From JAVBQJ01 sp031549115 (GTDB lineage: Bacteria > Verrucomicrobiota > Lentisphaeria > Victivallales > Victivallaceae), in contig JAVBQJ010000147.1 in NCBI GenBank assembly GCA_031549115.1, forward strand, positions 1 through 41,657: DNA of 41,657 nt, read 5' to 3'. A program made the translations under genes and the position numbers. The notes beneath the pieces were generated by a model that saw nothing but the letters and a program-made list of their open reading frames with translations, was not told where the DNA came from and did not search any database. Shown here piece by piece: positions 1-8,341 of this stretch (positions within the stretch are counted from its first letter, which is position 1; the number at the start of each line of letters is the position of its first letter).

Positions 1-532
1 CGACGTGATCGCACGCAACGATGCCGGGGCATATGCGACGCGGCAGCTGCTGGCGAATGAATTGAAGCGCGGGCGCGACCGGCTGGAGGGCAAGGAGGCG
101 GTGATTTACGAATTCGCCATTCGCGAGCTGGCCGACGGCGATTGGAAGATGTTGGATCTGACCTTGGGTGAAGCGCCGGAAGCGACCTTCCTGGCGCCGG
201 ATGCGCCGCTGACGGTGACCGGTACGGTATTGGCGATCTCCGAAGTGCCGCGGCCGAATTCGGCGCCGTACAAGGATCATGTGATGAGCGTGCATTTGGG
301 CGATATCGACGGCGGCGCCGATCAGGCGCTGGTTTATATGGCCAGCATGCGCGACAACGTCTGGACTCCGGCGGCCCGGCTGCGGCTGGGCGAAATCGTG
401 ACGCTCGAATTGGCGCCGTGGACCGATTACGAAGCCGAATTCGGCAGTTGGAACCGCAGCGAGCTGGATAATGACGAATTGTTGCTGCAAGAGCCCTGCT
501 GGGGCGAAATCAAGGAGAAAGAAACACGATGA
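1..532 (+). CDS. AlgX/AlgJ-type SGNH-like protein, C-terminal part (5' end outside window)
   Basis: The frame is open from the left edge, so this is the C-terminal ~176 residues of a longer protein. The visible start has the look of the end of an alginate O-acetylase AlgX/AlgJ SGNH domain: an Arg-Asn-Asp-Ala stretch, a run of helix residues, then VIYEFAIRELADGDWK, which resembles the usual 'WEF.ER.L..G.W' ending. A further ~110 residues rich in beta-strand follow and are not recognised. Such proteins transfer acetyl groups onto exopolysaccharide outside the cytoplasm, usually with an MBOAT partner, which would lie upstream. The stop overlaps the next start as ATGA, indicating an operon. The family call is recognition from memory, without alignment. 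Confidence 0.72.
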   Translation, partial: DVIARNDAGAYATRQLLANELKRGRDRLEGKEAVIYEFAIRELADGDWKMLDLTLGEAPEATFLAPDAPLTVTGTVLAISEVPRPNSAPYKDHVMSVHLGDIDGGADQALVYMASMRDNVWTPAARLRLGEIVTLELAPWTDYEAEFGSWNRSELDNDELLLQEPCWGEIKEKETR

Positions 533-1488
533 AAAAGTGGCTTGGTCTGTTGTTCCTGGGATCCATGCTCCACGCTGCCGACGTCGCGGAAACGGCGCAG
601 GCGATGCTGCCGGAGGTGAAGGAGAAAACCATCACTTATGTCGGCGAAGACGGTTGGCTGTATTCGAAAAACGAACTGGAGCATCTGGCGGCGGGCCCCT
701 TCGCCGGCGGTCGGGTGAAAGAGGTGTCGAAGGCCACCAAGAGCGAAAACGCCGATCCGATTCCGGCGATAGTGGATTTCAACGAACAGCTCAAAGCGTT
801 GGGAATTCAGCTTATTGTGATGCCGGTACCGCCGAAGTTGGCGGTCTACCCGGCCGATGGCTTGGAAACGGGAGAAGCGGCGCAATATCTGCAGGAGTTA
901 GAAAAGGAGTTGAGCGCGCAAGGTGTGGAGATATTGGACCTGACGCCGGATTTCATCGCGGCGCACGATCGGGGCGTTTATTGCAAAACCGATTCGCACT
1001 GGAGTCCGGCGGGAATCGCCGTTGCCGCGGCGAAGCTCGCCGAACGGATCGGCCTGAAAGGGGAAACGGGTTTTCCGGTCGTCGTGTGCGAAGAGCTGAT
1101 TGCCGGAGATTTGGCATTGTCGCTCGATAAAAACGCGGTACCGTCCGAGTCGGTGACCTTGCAGACCGTCAGCGGTGAAGTTTTCAGTGACGACAGCCCG
1201 GTTCTGCTGCTGTCGGACAGTCACGGGTTGATTTTCTCCAGCGGCGGCGACATGCTGGCCGAAGGCGCCGGACTGGGCGAGCAGCTGGCGGTCGCATTGC
1301 AGATGTCGGTCGACCGGATGGCGGTCAAGGGTTCGGCGTCGACGCCGGTGCGGGTCAATCTGTACCGCAAAGCCGCCAAAGATCCGGCCTGGCTTCAAAA
1401 TAAGAAATTTGTGATCTGGGTTTTCACTTGCCGCGAGTTCACCGAATCCGCCAACGGCTGGGCCAAGGTCCCGGTAATAAAAAAGTGA
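529..1488 (+). CDS. AlgJ/AlgX-like SGNH-fold putative polysaccharide O-acetyltransferase
   Basis: This 319-residue protein starts with a short signal peptide (MKKWLGLLFLGSMLHA). It then shows the AlgX/AlgJ order of motifs: GWLYSKNELEHL, the strand QLIVMPVPPKLAVYP, the catalytic Asp-x-His-Trp (D155, H157, W158) and a late Ser block at S231 (LLLSDSHG, where the family usually has GDS). These match the Asp/His/Ser catalytic residues known in AlgX. It probably O-acetylates a surface glycan in the periplasm. It is translationally coupled to the preceding AlgX-like gene through an ATGA overlap, and rfbB follows after 10 nt. The Gly to Ser change before the nucleophile block is a small deviation. 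A non-acetylating structural paralogue is possible. Confidence 0.8.
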   Translation: MKKWLGLLFLGSMLHAADVAETAQAMLPEVKEKTITYVGEDGWLYSKNELEHLAAGPFAGGRVKEVSKATKSENADPIPAIVDFNEQLKALGIQLIVMPVPPKLAVYPADGLETGEAAQYLQELEKELSAQGVEILDLTPDFIAAHDRGVYCKTDSHWSPAGIAVAAAKLAERIGLKGETGFPVVVCEELIAGDLALSLDKNAVPSESVTLQTVSGEVFSDDSPVLLLSDSHGLIFSSGGDMLAEGAGLGEQLAVALQMSVDRMAVKGSASTPVRVNLYRKAAKDPAWLQNKKFVIWVFTCREFTESANGWAKVPVIKK

Positions 1489-1498
1489 AAGAAAGAAT

Positions 1499-2539
1499 AT
1501 GAAAAGAATCATTGTAACCGGCGGTGCCGGATTCATCGGGTCGGCTTTGATCCGGTATCTGGTGAAAAATAAATCGGCCGAGGTTGTCAATCTCGACAAA
1601 CTGACCTACGCGGGCAATCAGGGAAGCCTCCGCGAGGCTTCCGATTCGCCGCGTTATCACTTTACGCAAATGGATGTCGCCGATCCGGCGGTTGCGGCGG
1701 TATTCGAAGCGTTTCAGCCGGATGCGATCATGCATCTGGCAGCGGAATCGCATGTCGACCGCTCGATCGACAACCCGTTGGAATTTGTTCAGACCAATGT
1801 GATGGGTACGGCCAATCTTCTGCATATCGCCACCGATTATTGGAAAAAGAGCGGCAAGGCGTTCCGTTTTCAACATATTTCGACCGATGAAGTGTACGGT
1901 TCACTCGGAAGTGAGGGGTTGTTTACCGAAAGTACCCCCTACGATCCGAAGTCGCCGTATTCGGCGAGCAAGGCCGCCAGTGACCACATGGTACGCGCCT
2001 GGGGGCACACCTTCGGCTTGCCGGTTCTGATTTCCAACTGTTCCAATAATTATGGGCCGTATCACTTTCCCGAGAAACTAATTCCGCTGGTGATTCTGAA
2101 TGCGTTGGACGGCAAACCCTTGCCGATCTACGGGAAAGGCGATAATATCCGCGACTGGCTGTATGTCGACGACCACGCCAAAGCGTTGTGGCTGATCAAT
2201 CAAAAGGGTACTCCCGGCGAAACCTATAATGTCGGCGGGCGCAACGAACGCACCAATTTGGAAGTGGTTCAGACGATCTGCCGGATTCTGGATGAGCTGC
2301 AGCCCAGGGGCTGCGGAAGTTACGCCGATCAGATCACCTTCGTCGCCGACCGTCCGGGACACGATAGGAGGTATGCCATTGACGCGGACAAACTGCGCAG
2401 CGAACTGGGCTGGGAACCGGAAGAGGACTTCGATTCCGGCATTCGCCGCACCGTGGCGTGGTATCTGGAAAATGACTGGTGGTGGCGGCCGATCCGCGAG
2501 AAAAAGTATTCCGGTCAACGTTTGGGAGGGGTGAAGTAA
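1499..2539 (+). CDS. rfbB: dTDP-glucose 4,6-dehydratase
   Basis: A 346-residue extended short-chain dehydrogenase that converts dTDP-glucose to dTDP-4-keto-6-deoxyglucose in the cytoplasm. It has the NAD-binding TGGAGFIGSALIRYL at the N terminus, the HLAAESHVDRSID block, the STDEVYG motif and the catalytic YSASK (Tyr-x-x-x-Lys), then NCSNNYGPYHFPEKLIPL and the RDWLYVDDH motif, all typical of RmlB. Length is normal for the family. The gene sits in the order rfbB-rfbA-rfbC-rfbD. Its TAA stop overlaps the rfbA start by one base (TAATG). It appears intact, unlike the two genes further down. Its product can feed rhamnose or 4-amino-sugar synthesis. Confidence 0.96.
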   Translation: MKRIIVTGGAGFIGSALIRYLVKNKSAEVVNLDKLTYAGNQGSLREASDSPRYHFTQMDVADPAVAAVFEAFQPDAIMHLAAESHVDRSIDNPLEFVQTNVMGTANLLHIATDYWKKSGKAFRFQHISTDEVYGSLGSEGLFTESTPYDPKSPYSASKAASDHMVRAWGHTFGLPVLISNCSNNYGPYHFPEKLIPLVILNALDGKPLPIYGKGDNIRDWLYVDDHAKALWLINQKGTPGETYNVGGRNERTNLEVVQTICRILDELQPRGCGSYADQITFVADRPGHDRRYAIDADKLRSELGWEPEEDFDSGIRRTVAWYLENDWWWRPIREKKYSGQRLGGVK

Positions 2540-3414
2540 TGAAAGGTATCGTATTGGCCGGCGGTGCGGGCTCGCGCCTGCATCCGATCACACGTGGAGT
2601 CTCCAAGCACCTGTTGGGGGTTTACGACAAGCCCATGGTCTATTACCCGCTTTCGGTACTGATGCTGGCGGGGATCCGGGACATTCTGGTGATCACCACC
2701 CCGGAGGATCAGGCCGGATTTCATCGGTTGCTTGGCGATGGTGCCGGTTTCGGGGTGAATCTTTCGTACGCGGTCCAACCGTTTCCGGGAGGGCTGGCGC
2801 AGGCCTTCATCATCGGCGCGGATTTCATCGGTCCTGACCGGGTAGCCATGGTGCTGGGAGACAACATTTTCTACGGCGCCAACCTGACGGAGCGGCTGAA
2901 AAAGGCGGCGGCCCGCAGCGAAGGCGCTACGGTTTTCGGCTATTACGTCTGCGATCCGGAACGCTTCGGCGTGGTCGAATTCGATGGTGCCGGCAAAGCG
3001 GTTTCGATCGAGGAAAAACCCGCCAACCCGAAATCCAACTATGCTGTCACCGGTCTTTATTTTTACGATAATGACGTGGTGGAAATCGCCCGGACGATTC
3101 AACCGTCGGCGCGCGGCGAGCTGGAGATCACCACAGTCAACAATGTTTACCTGGAGCGCGGTAAATTGCAGGTGGAGCGGCTGGGGCGCGGTTATGCGTG
3201 GTTGGATACCGGTACGCATGAAAGCATGCTGGAGGCCGCCAATTTCATTCACACCATTCAGTCGCGACAAGGGCTGCAGGTCGCCTGCCTGCCCGAAATC
3301 GCCTGGCAAAACGGCTGGATGACCGCCGATGCAATTCGCAGCGCCATCCAGGGCATGTTGAAAACCGAATACGGTCAATATGTGTTGCGTTTACTTGAAC
3401 AGGAAGGGCGATGA
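2539..3414 (+). CDS. rfbA: Glucose-1-phosphate thymidylyltransferase
   Basis: A 291-residue nucleotidyltransferase that makes dTDP-glucose from dTTP and glucose 1-phosphate. It starts with the signature KGIVLAGGAGSRLHP (the family has G-x-G-T/S-R-L-x-P), followed by KPMVYYPLSVLMLAGI and the LGDNIFYG metal-binding loop. IEEKPANPKSNYAVTGLYFY and the WLDTGTHESML block follow, all diagnostic of RmlA. I chose the ATG at 2539 because it restores the canonical N terminus and overlaps the rfbB stop; GGGAGGGG just upstream is a good ribosome binding site. A longer frame from 2479 only adds residues that overlap rfbB. The stop overlaps the rfbC start as ATGA. Confidence 0.96.
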   Translation: MKGIVLAGGAGSRLHPITRGVSKHLLGVYDKPMVYYPLSVLMLAGIRDILVITTPEDQAGFHRLLGDGAGFGVNLSYAVQPFPGGLAQAFIIGADFIGPDRVAMVLGDNIFYGANLTERLKKAAARSEGATVFGYYVCDPERFGVVEFDGAGKAVSIEEKPANPKSNYAVTGLYFYDNDVVEIARTIQPSARGELEITTVNNVYLERGKLQVERLGRGYAWLDTGTHESMLEAANFIHTIQSRQGLQVACLPEIAWQNGWMTADAIRSAIQGMLKTEYGQYVLRLLEQEGR

Positions 3415-3952
3415 AGCGGATTGAAACTGCTGTTCCCGATGTGGTCATCCTTGAACCGAAGGTGTTCGGCGATGCCAGAGGATATTTTTTTAATCGTGGA
3501 ACCGTGCAAAATATGAAGAACTGGGCGCCAAAGCGGATTTCATGCAAGACAATAAATCGTGTTCCCGATTCGGCGTATTGCGCGGATTGCATTACCAGGC
3601 CGCACCTTATACGCAGGCCAAACTGGTGCGGGTGATTGCCGGATCCGTACTGGATGTCGCCGGCGATATCCGCAAGGGGTCGCCGACGTTCGGACGGCAT
3701 GTGGCGGTGGAGCTTTCCAGAGCCAACAAGCGTCAACTTTATATTCCGCGCGGCTTTGCCCACGTTTTTGCGGTATTGAGCGACGAAGTTGTTTTTGCCT
3801 ACAAATGCGACAACTTCTATATGCCCGGTCATGAACGGGGAATCGCTTTCGACGATCCGGCGCTCGGAATCGACTGGCGCGTCAAGCCGGAAACGTGGAT
3901 TCTTTCTCCGAAAGATACGACACATCCGCCGCTGACGGAAATCGAGCCGTGA
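3411..3952 (+). pseudogene. rfbC: dTDP-4-dehydrorhamnose 3,5-epimerase, broken by a one-base deletion
   Basis: The first ~27 codons read as a good RmlC N terminus, ending KVFGDARGYFF. After the seven-T run at 3485-3491 the frame changes. The rest of the enzyme continues in the +2 frame from 3497 (WNRAKYEELGAKADFMQDN, GVLRGLHYQ, then the RGFAHVF block) to the stop at 3952. Restoring one base between 3491 and 3492 (AA to GAA) would give the expected GYFFESWNR, so the lesion is a single lost base. As written, translation from 3411 stops after 74 codons, and a restart at 3542 would lack the N-terminal part. This may be true decay, slippage at the T run, or a sequencing error. Confidence 0.88.
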
Positions 3953-3964
3953 GAGGAACGGTAA

Positions 3965-4311
3965 ATGCGGATTCTCATCATCGGCGGCAAAGGGATGCTG
4001 GACCGAACGCTGCAAAAAGAATTGCCGGCACATGAATTAGTGATAGCCGATCTGCCGGAGTGCGACATTATCGACGACGCCGGTTTTGACCGTTTTTTTA
4101 CCATGGCGCGGGCGGGTGCGGTGATTCACTGCGCGGCGATGGCGGCAGTGGACAAGCGTGAAGCCGAGGCTGATCTGGCTTACAAGCTCAACGCGGCCGG
4201 TTCGGGCAATATAGCGGCGGCCTGTTTCCGGCACAACGCGCGCCTGATCGCGATCTCGACCGATTACGGTTCGGCGGCGAACTGGATCGGCCTTATCATG
4301 AATTCAATGTA
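3965..4311 (+). pseudogene. rfbD: dTDP-4-dehydrorhamnose reductase remnant, frameshifted and truncated
   Basis: The N-terminal ~100 residues resemble RmlD: MRILIIGGKGML, VIHCAAM, LNAAGSGNIA and ISTDY. Three signs point to decay. The third Gly of the GxxGxxG dinucleotide motif is Asp (D13). One base is missing around 4268-4269, where the family has a Val-Phe-Asp after STDY; the following GELDRPYHEFNVD is readable only in the next frame. All similarity then ends near 4311, with in-frame stops in both frames. RmlD is normally about 280-300 residues, so nearly two thirds is absent. A 12 nt gap separates it from rfbC. With two independent lesions, loss of function here is much safer than for rfbC. 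Confidence 0.85.
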
Positions 4312-4414
4312 GACTTTTAGTCGAACTTTCCAGCCGTAAAGCAGCTTTGATCGTTTCCTTATCCACGCTGATAACCTTGGCAATGTACTGTTTCAGGTTG
4401 AAGAAAGACCGCGT
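4312..4414. other. Breakpoint segment between rfbD remnant and EamA-like gene
   Basis: About 100 nt in which rfbD similarity has stopped and the opposite-strand transporter gene has not begun. Read on the minus strand it is open in the same frame as the transporter, directly after its stop codon, for 37 codons (starting TRSFFNLKQYIAKVISVDKE) down to a stop at 4304-4306. I do not recognise this peptide. It could be a fragment of an inserted or deleted gene that took the 3' part of rfbD, or chance. No inverted repeat or target duplication of an insertion sequence was found. Confidence 0.4.
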
Positions 4415-5272
4415 TCAGCGCATGACGCTCGTGACGATGACCCCGATGCCGAACACCAGTCCGGCGATCTTGCACCGGTTCAGCCGTTCCCGGAAAAACG
4501 CCGTCATCAGCAAGACCCCGCCCGCCAGGGACAACCCCTGAACCAACGGAAATACGATCACCGCCGGCAGGCTCATCGCCGCTTGCATCAGCAGTTGCGT
4601 CAGCCCGAGCGAGACGCCCAGCGCGGCGCCCCAGCCGAATTCCGCACGGGTCGTCCGCTTCCACCGCCCTTTTGCCGGCGGGAGTGCGAACAGCAGCGTC
4701 GCGCAACTGTACGCCGCCGCGAGAAAACCCGCTTTGCTGGCGTCGGGATAGTGCAATTGATTCCATTTGAAACAGAACATCAACAGCCCGTTGACCAGAA
4801 AAACCGCCGACAGCAGCAGCACATAACTTCGCCTGGAGCCGGCGATGGCGTCGCCGGCGCGCGCGACGCCGCGAGAAAACGCCGCGATCATCGCGAGAAA
4901 GCAGGCCAGCATCAAGCCGTCGCTCCAGACCGGTGTCTCGTCGCAAAGCCACGACAGGCCGATCGGAATCAACAACCCCATATTGGCCATGCTCCAGGCC
5001 ACCGAGGACGGTCCCCGGCGGTTGGCCGGCAAATTCAACGAAAGGCCCGCGACGAACAGCGCCCCCATCGCCGCTCCGCACAGCCAGGATCCGGGGACGA
5101 AGCGCAGTCCCGGCAACCATGCCAGCGCCCCCAGCATGAAGAGCGCGGCGCAGCCGCAGCCGACGAGCCCGATGTGCGAGGTACGGCAGCGGGAGTCCTG
5201 TGCCCCCTTGATGGAAAAACCGACCGCGCTGTTGGCGAGTCCGCTGCCTGCGGCGAAAATCCAGTCGAGCAT
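4415..5272 (-). CDS. EamA/DMT-superfamily-like membrane transporter
   Basis: A 285-residue, strongly hydrophobic protein with about ten predicted membrane spans, the size and topology of the drug/metabolite transporter (EamA, RhaT-like) superfamily. Segments such as SSVAWSMANMGLLIPIGLSWL and a closing helix LVFGIGVIVTSVMR fit the two-fold repeat of that family. The substrate is unknown. The ATG at 5272 has GAGAGGAG a few bases upstream. It follows the putative glycoside hydrolase by 12 nt, so both are likely co-transcribed and under the AraC gene. Uptake of the sugar released by the hydrolase is the natural guess. A terminator was not found at its 3' end. Confidence 0.72.
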   Translation of the reverse strand: MLDWIFAAGSGLANSAVGFSIKGAQDSRCRTSHIGLVGCGCAALFMLGALAWLPGLRFVPGSWLCGAAMGALFVAGLSLNLPANRRGPSSVAWSMANMGLLIPIGLSWLCDETPVWSDGLMLACFLAMIAAFSRGVARAGDAIAGSRRSYVLLLSAVFLVNGLLMFCFKWNQLHYPDASKAGFLAAAYSCATLLFALPPAKGRWKRTTRAEFGWGAALGVSLGLTQLLMQAAMSLPAVIVFPLVQGLSLAGGVLLMTAFFRERLNRCKIAGLVFGIGVIVTSVMR

Positions 5273-5284
5273 GCGCCGCTCCTC

Positions 5285-7330
5285 TCAAATCCGCACGCTG
5301 ACCGCGGCATGGATTCGCACCGAAGGGACGGTGATCCGGGCGATTCCGCCCCGATGGTCCGGGTTCCAGTGGAAGGACAGCTCTTCGGCACCGGGAAGAA
5401 GTGTCACGGCAGCCGGGATATCGTCGCAACGCACCCTGAGTTCGATCGGGCCGACAGGCGGGATTTCGTCGATCATTTTGCGATCGGGCGATGTCGCGCT
5501 TCCGGTGGAGCGGTTGAGCAGATGGATCAGCAACGCGCCGTCTTTCCGGCGGAACATCACGTCGATGACCGAGGGCGCGGTGACTTCGATGTCGCGCGTC
5601 GGATAGAGCCGCGCCATCAGGCGGCCGATAAATTTACGGGCTTCCGGCAGAAAAAAGTGCTTTCGGTATGCCGTAAAAAAATTCGCCGGAAGTGCTGCGA
5701 CGCGGCCGGAGCCGCGGACGGCCAGGACCGCCGCCGGACAGCCGGTCGCCGATCTGTCCGGTTCGTATGACGCATAGAGCGCCTCGAAGGCTTCCGCGTT
5801 TTTCACTCCCCGGATCAGACCCCATCGTGCCGAACTGACCGGGAACACGCCGTCGGTTTCGTCGGCGATGAAGTAAAAAGGCGTCTCGTCTTTCACTTCG
5901 GCGAAGTTCCATTGGCGGTGCGCCAGCGGCGAAACGGTTTCCACATCCATACCGGTGATCCCGAAGTATTCCATGCCGAAGCTCTCCATGGTTTCCACGC
6001 CGACCGCCAGCAGGCGACCGCCGCGTTCGACATACGCCTTCAGCGCCGCCACCGTTGCCGCGTCCAGGTGCTCTGTCTCCGGCAGGACGACCACCTTGAA
6101 TTCATCCAGCCGGCCGGCCAACGCCTGTTCATCCATGAAATCGACGCCGTACTGGTTGTCCAGCAATGCGAGCACCGCCACGTAGGCGGCGTCGAAATCC
6201 GACCGGACGCATTCGCGGCGCCGGCCGTTGCCGCTGCGCAGGACGGCAATCTCCGGCACCGGCTCCGCGCCGCGGCAGAATCCGGCCCGGGCGCGGACGA
6301 ATTCTCCGACCCGGCGCAGCCGCCGCAGCCGCCAGTCGACCTGCTGCGAGGCGCGAATGCCGGAGGCCAATTCACAAAAACAATAGCGTCCGCCCGCGGC
6401 GATCACCAGCGCCGCCTCCTGGCAGAGCATATCGAGGCTTTTCAGATAAAAATCCGAATACCCCAGATGCGGCCAACTCATCAGATCCCAGCTTTTGTTA
6501 CGGTTGCTCATCCAGCGCACTTCCCCGCGGCTGTTCGAGTCCAAACACCACAACGGTGTCGTGTCGCCGCTTACCCAGTCGACCGGAAGGTCGACGGAAA
6601 CCGGGTAGTTGATGCTGTCCAGCCAGTTCGAGCAAACTTTCACGCGGGGATTCCGCCGGTGAACCGCTTCGGTGTAATCCGCGACGGTCGCGAGCAAACT
6701 CGCGAATTGAAAATCCCACCACTCCTGCCAGTGCGCGTCTTCGGGGCCGGCCGGAATAGCGGTAATCCCGGTGCGTCCGGTGAACTCCGCGCGGCATTTC
6801 GAGCACCAGCAGCCGTGGAACCCCCACGCGTCGCCGTCAATCCAGAAGCCGTCCGCGCCATAACCCTCCGTCAGCTCCAGCAGCTGCGGAATCATCAGCT
6901 CCGACCAGTAAGCCGAGCGCGGACACATATAGGCTTCATAAAACTTCAGCGGTTCGGCGCGATTCTGCCCCGGAGCGAGCTCCGCCAGCCATTCCGGATG
7001 TTTGCGCGCCGCCGCCAAGTCCAGAAAACCCGAATAATGGCAGATCAGCGGCAAGCCGAGCCGCCGCGTCGCTTCCCGCCAGGCCGCCACCGCGTCGTGC
7101 GCCAGATGCGGTGCGACGGAGGCGGCCGAAACCTTGCTGAACCACGAGGTCAATCCGGTATGGCCTTTGGAGTCCACCTGCACCCAGTCCGGATTGACCG
7201 TGCGCAGACTGGCCTCCAGCTCATCCGGCAATGCGCGCGCTCCGGCGTCAAGGTCATTTTCCCACAAATGCAAGTCGGAATGATAGCCGAAACAGGTGTT
7301 CAGACCGAAGCAATCGTTCTCTTGGTTCAT
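5285..7330 (-). CDS. Putative cytoplasmic glycoside hydrolase (barrel plus GATase-like domain)
   Basis: A 681-residue protein without signal peptide. The first ~330 residues look like a (beta/alpha)8 barrel of the GH42/GH29-like superfamily: an Asp-rich strand GYGADGFWIDGDAWG, a Cys pair (GCWCSKCRAEF) and VKVCSNWLDSINYPV. A second domain around residues 370-590 resembles the GATase-like (beta-galactosidase trimerisation) fold: FKVVVLPETEHLDAATVAALK, then YVERGGRLLAVGVE. The C-terminal ~90 residues are beta-rich. Asp in WIDGD is a candidate catalytic residue, but the family and substrate are not fixed. I chose the ATG at 7330, preceded by CGGGGGAAATA; an upstream in-frame start at 7387 would run into the palindromic operator. 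It is divergent from an AraC regulator. Confidence 0.75.
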   Translation of the reverse strand: MNQENDCFGLNTCFGYHSDLHLWENDLDAGARALPDELEASLRTVNPDWVQVDSKGHTGLTSWFSKVSAASVAPHLAHDAVAAWREATRRLGLPLICHYSGFLDLAAARKHPEWLAELAPGQNRAEPLKFYEAYMCPRSAYWSELMIPQLLELTEGYGADGFWIDGDAWGFHGCWCSKCRAEFTGRTGITAIPAGPEDAHWQEWWDFQFASLLATVADYTEAVHRRNPRVKVCSNWLDSINYPVSVDLPVDWVSGDTTPLWCLDSNSRGEVRWMSNRNKSWDLMSWPHLGYSDFYLKSLDMLCQEAALVIAAGGRYCFCELASGIRASQQVDWRLRRLRRVGEFVRARAGFCRGAEPVPEIAVLRSGNGRRRECVRSDFDAAYVAVLALLDNQYGVDFMDEQALAGRLDEFKVVVLPETEHLDAATVAALKAYVERGGRLLAVGVETMESFGMEYFGITGMDVETVSPLAHRQWNFAEVKDETPFYFIADETDGVFPVSSARWGLIRGVKNAEAFEALYASYEPDRSATGCPAAVLAVRGSGRVAALPANFFTAYRKHFFLPEARKFIGRLMARLYPTRDIEVTAPSVIDVMFRRKDGALLIHLLNRSTGSATSPDRKMIDEIPPVGPIELRVRCDDIPAAVTLLPGAEELSFHWNPDHRGGIARITVPSVRIHAAVSVRI

Positions 7331-7370
7331 TATTTCCCCCGCGGTTCGTAATTGATAAAGATCCGGATTC

Positions 7371-7387
7371 ATGATATAGTATATCAT
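7371..7387. promoter_or_regulatory. Palindrome ATGATAT-AGT-ATATCAT between divergent genes
   Basis: A perfect inverted repeat with 7 nt arms and a 3 nt spacer, located 41-57 nt upstream of the hydrolase start and 60-76 nt upstream of the AraC start. It contains TATA-rich elements that could serve as a -10 region. Its position suggests an operator or promoter for the hydrolase-transporter operon. It is inferred from symmetry only. Confidence 0.45.
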
Positions 7388-7434
7388 ACGATTCGGTGTC
7401 TGAGAATAGAATAAAGTGCGAAAAACATACGATT
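7385..7434. promoter_or_regulatory. Direct repeat CATACGATT x2, possible AraC-family site
   Basis: CATACGATT occurs at 7385-7393 and again at 7426-7434 in the same orientation, 41 bp apart start to start, close to four helical turns. AraC-type activators usually bind directly repeated half-sites on one helix face, so this pair is a reasonable binding site for the adjacent regulator. The left copy abuts the palindrome at 7371-7387. Confidence 0.4.
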
Positions 7435-7446
7435 GTGTGATCTGTC

Positions 7447-8289
7447 ATGACTTTTTCAAAACGTGCGGCCGCCCTTGAGTTGGGCAACAATCTGTTGAAT
7501 CTGCATATCGATTGGTTCGAGGATCTCGCGCTGAACTGCGATTCGACCTTTCCGTATCGGCGCAATGTGCTCGACATCATTTACGAGGCGCCGAAGCCGA
7601 ATTCCAGTTTCGTCGAGGACATTGCGACCGGGACGCGGTATATGCAGCATGAGGGCAGCATCACCCTGGTCCCGTTGCGGCGTACGGTGCGTTATTGCCA
7701 CACCGACGACGTCAAGTTGATCAGCGTCCATTTCGCATTGGAATTCGCCAACGGGTTCGATCTTTTTGCGGACGCGCCGCAGGTGTTTCAATTCGACCGC
7801 CCCGAATGGGTACGCCGTTTCGCGACGCTGGGCGAGCAGCAGGACGACATCGGAGCGATGCTGGCCTTGCGCAGCCTGGTGCTGGCGCTGTGCCAAGAGT
7901 GCTATCCGGCGTTGGCGCCGCGCCCGGGCAACGCATTGCGCTATGCGAATCTGTTGGCCGACGCGGCGCGGAATATTCGGGCGGGCCTTACCGTGGAGGA
8001 TCTGGCCGGCGCGGCGGGATGCCGGCGCGAAACCTTTGCGCGTAATTTCCGGCGCGATCTGGGGATCACGCCGACGGCGTGGCTGCACCGGGCGCTGGCG
8101 GACCGGATCGGCGCGCTGCTCTGCGACCGCACGCTCACTCTGGAAAGCATCGCTCGAAAACTCGGTTTCAGTTCGGAATTCTATCTTTCAGCCTTTTTCA
8201 AGCGTGAAACCGGCATGTCGCCGCGCGCGTACCGCAATGCCGGATTTTTACCGCACAAACATAAGATGCGTGATTCGGCAACACCGTAG
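7447..8289 (+). CDS. AraC-family transcriptional regulator
   Basis: A 280-residue regulator. The C-terminal ~95 residues hold two helix-turn-helix motifs. The first is LTVEDLAGAAGCRRETFARNF, here noted only by its ends at about residues 179-199. The second is LTLESIARKLGFSSEFYLS, followed by the family signature FFKRETGMSPRAYR. The N-terminal ~165 residues would be the sugar-sensing cupin-like domain. It is transcribed away from the putative hydrolase and EamA-like transporter genes and probably activates them in response to the released sugar. The start lacks a clear Shine-Dalgarno sequence; the ATG at 7447 gives a normal family length. Confidence 0.9.
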   Translation: MTFSKRAAALELGNNLLNLHIDWFEDLALNCDSTFPYRRNVLDIIYEAPKPNSSFVEDIATGTRYMQHEGSITLVPLRRTVRYCHTDDVKLISVHFALEFANGFDLFADAPQVFQFDRPEWVRRFATLGEQQDDIGAMLALRSLVLALCQECYPALAPRPGNALRYANLLADAARNIRAGLTVEDLAGAAGCRRETFARNFRRDLGITPTAWLHRALADRIGALLCDRTLTLESIARKLGFSSEFYLSAFFKRETGMSPRAYRNAGFLPHKHKMRDSATP

Positions 8290-8303
8290 CTGCTCCTTTT
8301 CTG

Positions 8304-8341
8304 CCGGAGTGACGCCGTACACAATGGAACGGCAGCTCCGG
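8304..8341. terminator. Nested hairpin between convergent genes
   Basis: CCGGAG (8304-8309) pairs with CTCCGG (8336-8341), and inside it GCCGT pairs with ACGGC. It lies 14 nt after the AraC stop and directly abuts the stop of the convergent gene. There is no T-tract on either side, so intrinsic termination is uncertain; it may act as an RNA 3'-end stabiliser for both transcripts. Confidence 0.4.

Noticed and set aside
4312..4414. Insertion sequence at the rfbD breakpoint
   Set aside because: No terminal inverted repeat, target duplication or recognisable transposase was seen; the 37-codon frame there is not a family I know.
4583..5770. A 395-codon + strand ORF spanning the transporter and hydrolase genes
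   Set aside because: It runs across the junction of two well-supported minus strand genes and has a shadow-like composition.
5912..7351. A 479-codon + strand ORF opposite the putative glycoside hydrolase
   Set aside because: It shows only Arg/Gln/Pro-rich shadow sequence, with coherent domains on the other strand.
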